Positions 6,785 to 8,137 of a stretch of DNA of 8,137 bases are shown in pieces (the first letter of the stretch is position 1; every line of letters starts with the position of its first letter). Both the position numbers and the translations under genes were made by a program. Location: positions 8,404-16,540 of the forward strand of contig DMKK01000003.1 of the NCBI GenBank assembly GCA_003454335.1, written 5' to 3'. The notes below the pieces were generated by a model. That model ran no database searches and was not told the DNA's origin. It saw nothing but the letters and a program-made list of their open reading frames with translations. The stretch is from Gammaproteobacteria bacterium (lineage in GTDB: Bacteria > Pseudomonadota > Gammaproteobacteria > UBA9214).

Positions 6785-8137
6785 TTACTGGACCAGTTTC
6801 GCCACCATGCTCGACTCTACGCTCTCGCGCCCGCCTGAGTCCCGGGTAGTAACAATCATGTAATAGGTGCCCAGCGGCAGATTGGTGATATTTACCGAGG
6901 TGGCGGAACCATCATTGATTTTGAGCGAGTTCGGGTAATTACCCGCGACTGTACCGTAGTATACGGTGTAACCAGCAATTTCACTCATTGCCAGCGCCAT
7001 GCCGTCGGCACGTGCAACCGGCGCTGTCCAATTCAGAACCGCTGAACCAGTCTGCGCTGTTCCACTGCCTCCGGGAACAGATTCAACAGAGTCAAAGGAA
7101 ACTGTCGCCGCATCGATTATGAAGCCCTGAGTGTTTACGTGTCTGAACACCAGGGTGTTGTTACCATTCTGCCAATACGAGGCCGGTGTTCTGAAGCTGA
7201 TATCGGCTGAGTTCATATCATTGCCACCAACACCGGCACTTCCAAACAACTCAATGGGCTGGTTGCCATTGATAACAAGTTCGCCTTCACTGGAAAAATC
7301 GGCATCATAGGTGGCAAGTGTAATAATGGCGTCACCTGCATTTTGAGGTTTACTGACACTGATAGTTATTGATGCTTCTTCGGGAGTGCTGCCGCGCAAA
7401 TCGACAGGGAACGCAGGCAATGAGGTTCCAGGTTGACCATTGTCCAGTTCGGGGGTGCCGCCAGGGTCGGGAGTGCTGCCGACATAGACCAGTCTTATGG
7501 CATCGGCATTGGTAGAGCCATTCCCGAGGGAACGAATGCGTATGGTGGCCTGGTTGTTGAAAGCCCAGGTGCCGCCCAGTTTCTGCCATGTGCCACCATT
7601 TTGTTGCTGGTTGACATTTACAGTACTCGTACCCGCCTTGTGGATGATGTCATAGGGCACACTGGTGCGGCGGTTGCTATATTCGGTCCACCGTGCAAAA
7701 ACCTGATATTCGCCTGGTGTTGCCAGGTCAACGCTGAAAGTGTAGCTGGCGCCATTTGCGTCGGCGTAGAGCGAATTGTTCCCGTAGGGATCGGCGCCGA
7801 TTGAAACCTTCCAGGTGCCATTGAATGAGGTTCCAGGTTGACCATTGTCCAGTTCAGAGGTGCTGCCAGGTTCGGGAGTGCTGCCGACATAGACCAGTTT
7901 TATGGCATCGGCATTGGTAGTGCCATTCCCGAGGGAACGAATGCGTATGGTGGCCTGGTTGTTGAAGGTCCAGGTGCCGCCCAGTTTCTGCCATGTGCCA
8001 CCATTTTGTTGCTGGTTGACGTTTACAGTACTCGTACCCGCCTTGTGGATGATGTCATAGGGCACACTGGTGCGGCGGTTGCTATATTCGGTCCACCGTG
8101 CAAAAACCTGATATTCGCCTGGTGTTGCCAGGTCAAC
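6785..8137 (-). CDS. repeat-containing extracellular protein with golvesin/Xly-like domains and C-terminal FnIII, 5' end outside the window
   Basis: Read leftward, the frame is open from the right edge to TAA at 6785-6787, giving at least 450 residues. The GTG at 8063-8065 is just an internal valine of a repeat, not a start. Residue numbers here count from it. Domains in order: a partial golvesin/Xly-type carbohydrate-binding-like domain to about 60; an acidic-proline linker ending ELDNGQPGTS; a complete second copy at 81-196 (WKVSIGADPYGNNSLYA, GEYQVFARWTEYSNRRTS, VNQQQNGGTW, NADAIRLVYVG); the linker again; an unrecognised beta-rich segment at about 218-328; and a fibronectin type III-like domain at about 337-424. 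The protein ends shortly after this, with no PEP-CTERM, LPXTG or membrane tail. It is probably secreted, with polymer binding a plausible role. The signal peptide and any catalytic domain would lie beyond the window. It converges on the deacetylase, leaving a 71-bp gap. Confidence 0.78.
   Translation of the reverse strand, partial: VDLATPGEYQVFARWTEYSNRRTSVPYDIIHKAGTSTVNVNQQQNGGTWQKLGGTWTFNNQATIRIRSLGNGTTNADAIKLVYVGSTPEPGSTSELDNGQPGTSFNGTWKVSIGADPYGNNSLYADANGASYTFSVDLATPGEYQVFARWTEYSNRRTSVPYDIIHKAGTSTVNVNQQQNGGTWQKLGGTWAFNNQATIRIRSLGNGSTNADAIRLVYVGSTPDPGGTPELDNGQPGTSLPAFPVDLRGSTPEEASITISVSKPQNAGDAIITLATYDADFSSEGELVINGNQPIELFGSAGVGGNDMNSADISFRTPASYWQNGNNTLVFRHVNTQGFIIDAATVSFDSVESVPGGSGTAQTGSAVLNWTAPVARADGMALAMSEIAGYTVYYGTVAGNYPNSLKINDGSATSVNITNLPLGTYYMIVTTRDSGGRESVESSMVAKLVQ
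7419..7823 (-). repeat. 405-bp (135-codon) tandem repeat, complete copy
   Basis: The unit starts in the ELDNGQPGTS linker and spans one golvesin/Xly-like domain. It is followed at exactly 405 bp by a near-identical copy. The left boundary is sharp: similarity stops at 7418/7823, inside the linker. The 405-bp period keeps the reading frame. Confidence 0.9.
7824..8137 (-). repeat. 405-bp tandem repeat, second copy cut by the window edge
   Basis: 314 bases are visible. By eye about nine positions differ from the copy at 7419-7732, mostly near the linker (7855-7872), and the last roughly 130 bases look identical. The array may continue past the right edge. Confidence 0.9.

Noticed and set aside
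7433..7804. 123-codon plus-strand open frame
   Set aside because: It is a mirror of the repeat-encoding minus-strand gene and has no independent start signal or recognisable features.

Overview
The window reads as part of a chromosomal exopolysaccharide (cell-surface polysaccharide) locus of a Gram-negative bacterium. A proteobacterium, most likely gammaproteobacterial, is my inference from protein style and moderate GC content; no taxonomic marker gene is present. About 95% of the window is protein-coding. There are no rRNA or tRNA genes, CRISPR arrays or transposases that I can see.

Layout. Positions 3-2675 (+) hold a large 5'-truncated gene joining a VanZ-like membrane region to a periplasmic heparinase II/III-type polysaccharide lyase. 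After a 142-bp gap containing a small inverted repeat come three same-strand genes with short gaps (53 and 46 bp): a ThDP-dependent acetolactate synthase-like enzyme (2818-4473), a sugar-transfer-associated ATP-grasp ligase (4527-5597), and a NodB-type polysaccharide deacetylase (5644-6713). The deacetylase is split by an apparent one-base deletion in a T run at 6494-6497. A convergent gene on the minus strand (6785 to beyond the right edge) encodes a secreted or surface repeat protein. It has golvesin/Xly-type carbohydrate-binding-like domains in 405-bp tandem repeats, an unrecognised beta-rich segment and a C-terminal fibronectin type III domain.

How they may work together. The lyase and deacetylase would trim or de-N-acetylate the polymer. 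The ATP-grasp enzyme is predicted to form an amide or peptide-like bond on a sugar or carrier. The acetolactate synthase-like enzyme could supply an acyl group or a branched-sugar carbon unit. The surface protein could bind the finished polymer. Only the family assignments are supported by the sequence; the joint pathway is inference. The acetolactate synthase gene looks more AT-rich than its neighbours and lacks a small-subunit partner here, so the ThDP enzyme/ATP-grasp/deacetylase trio is the part most worth a second look.
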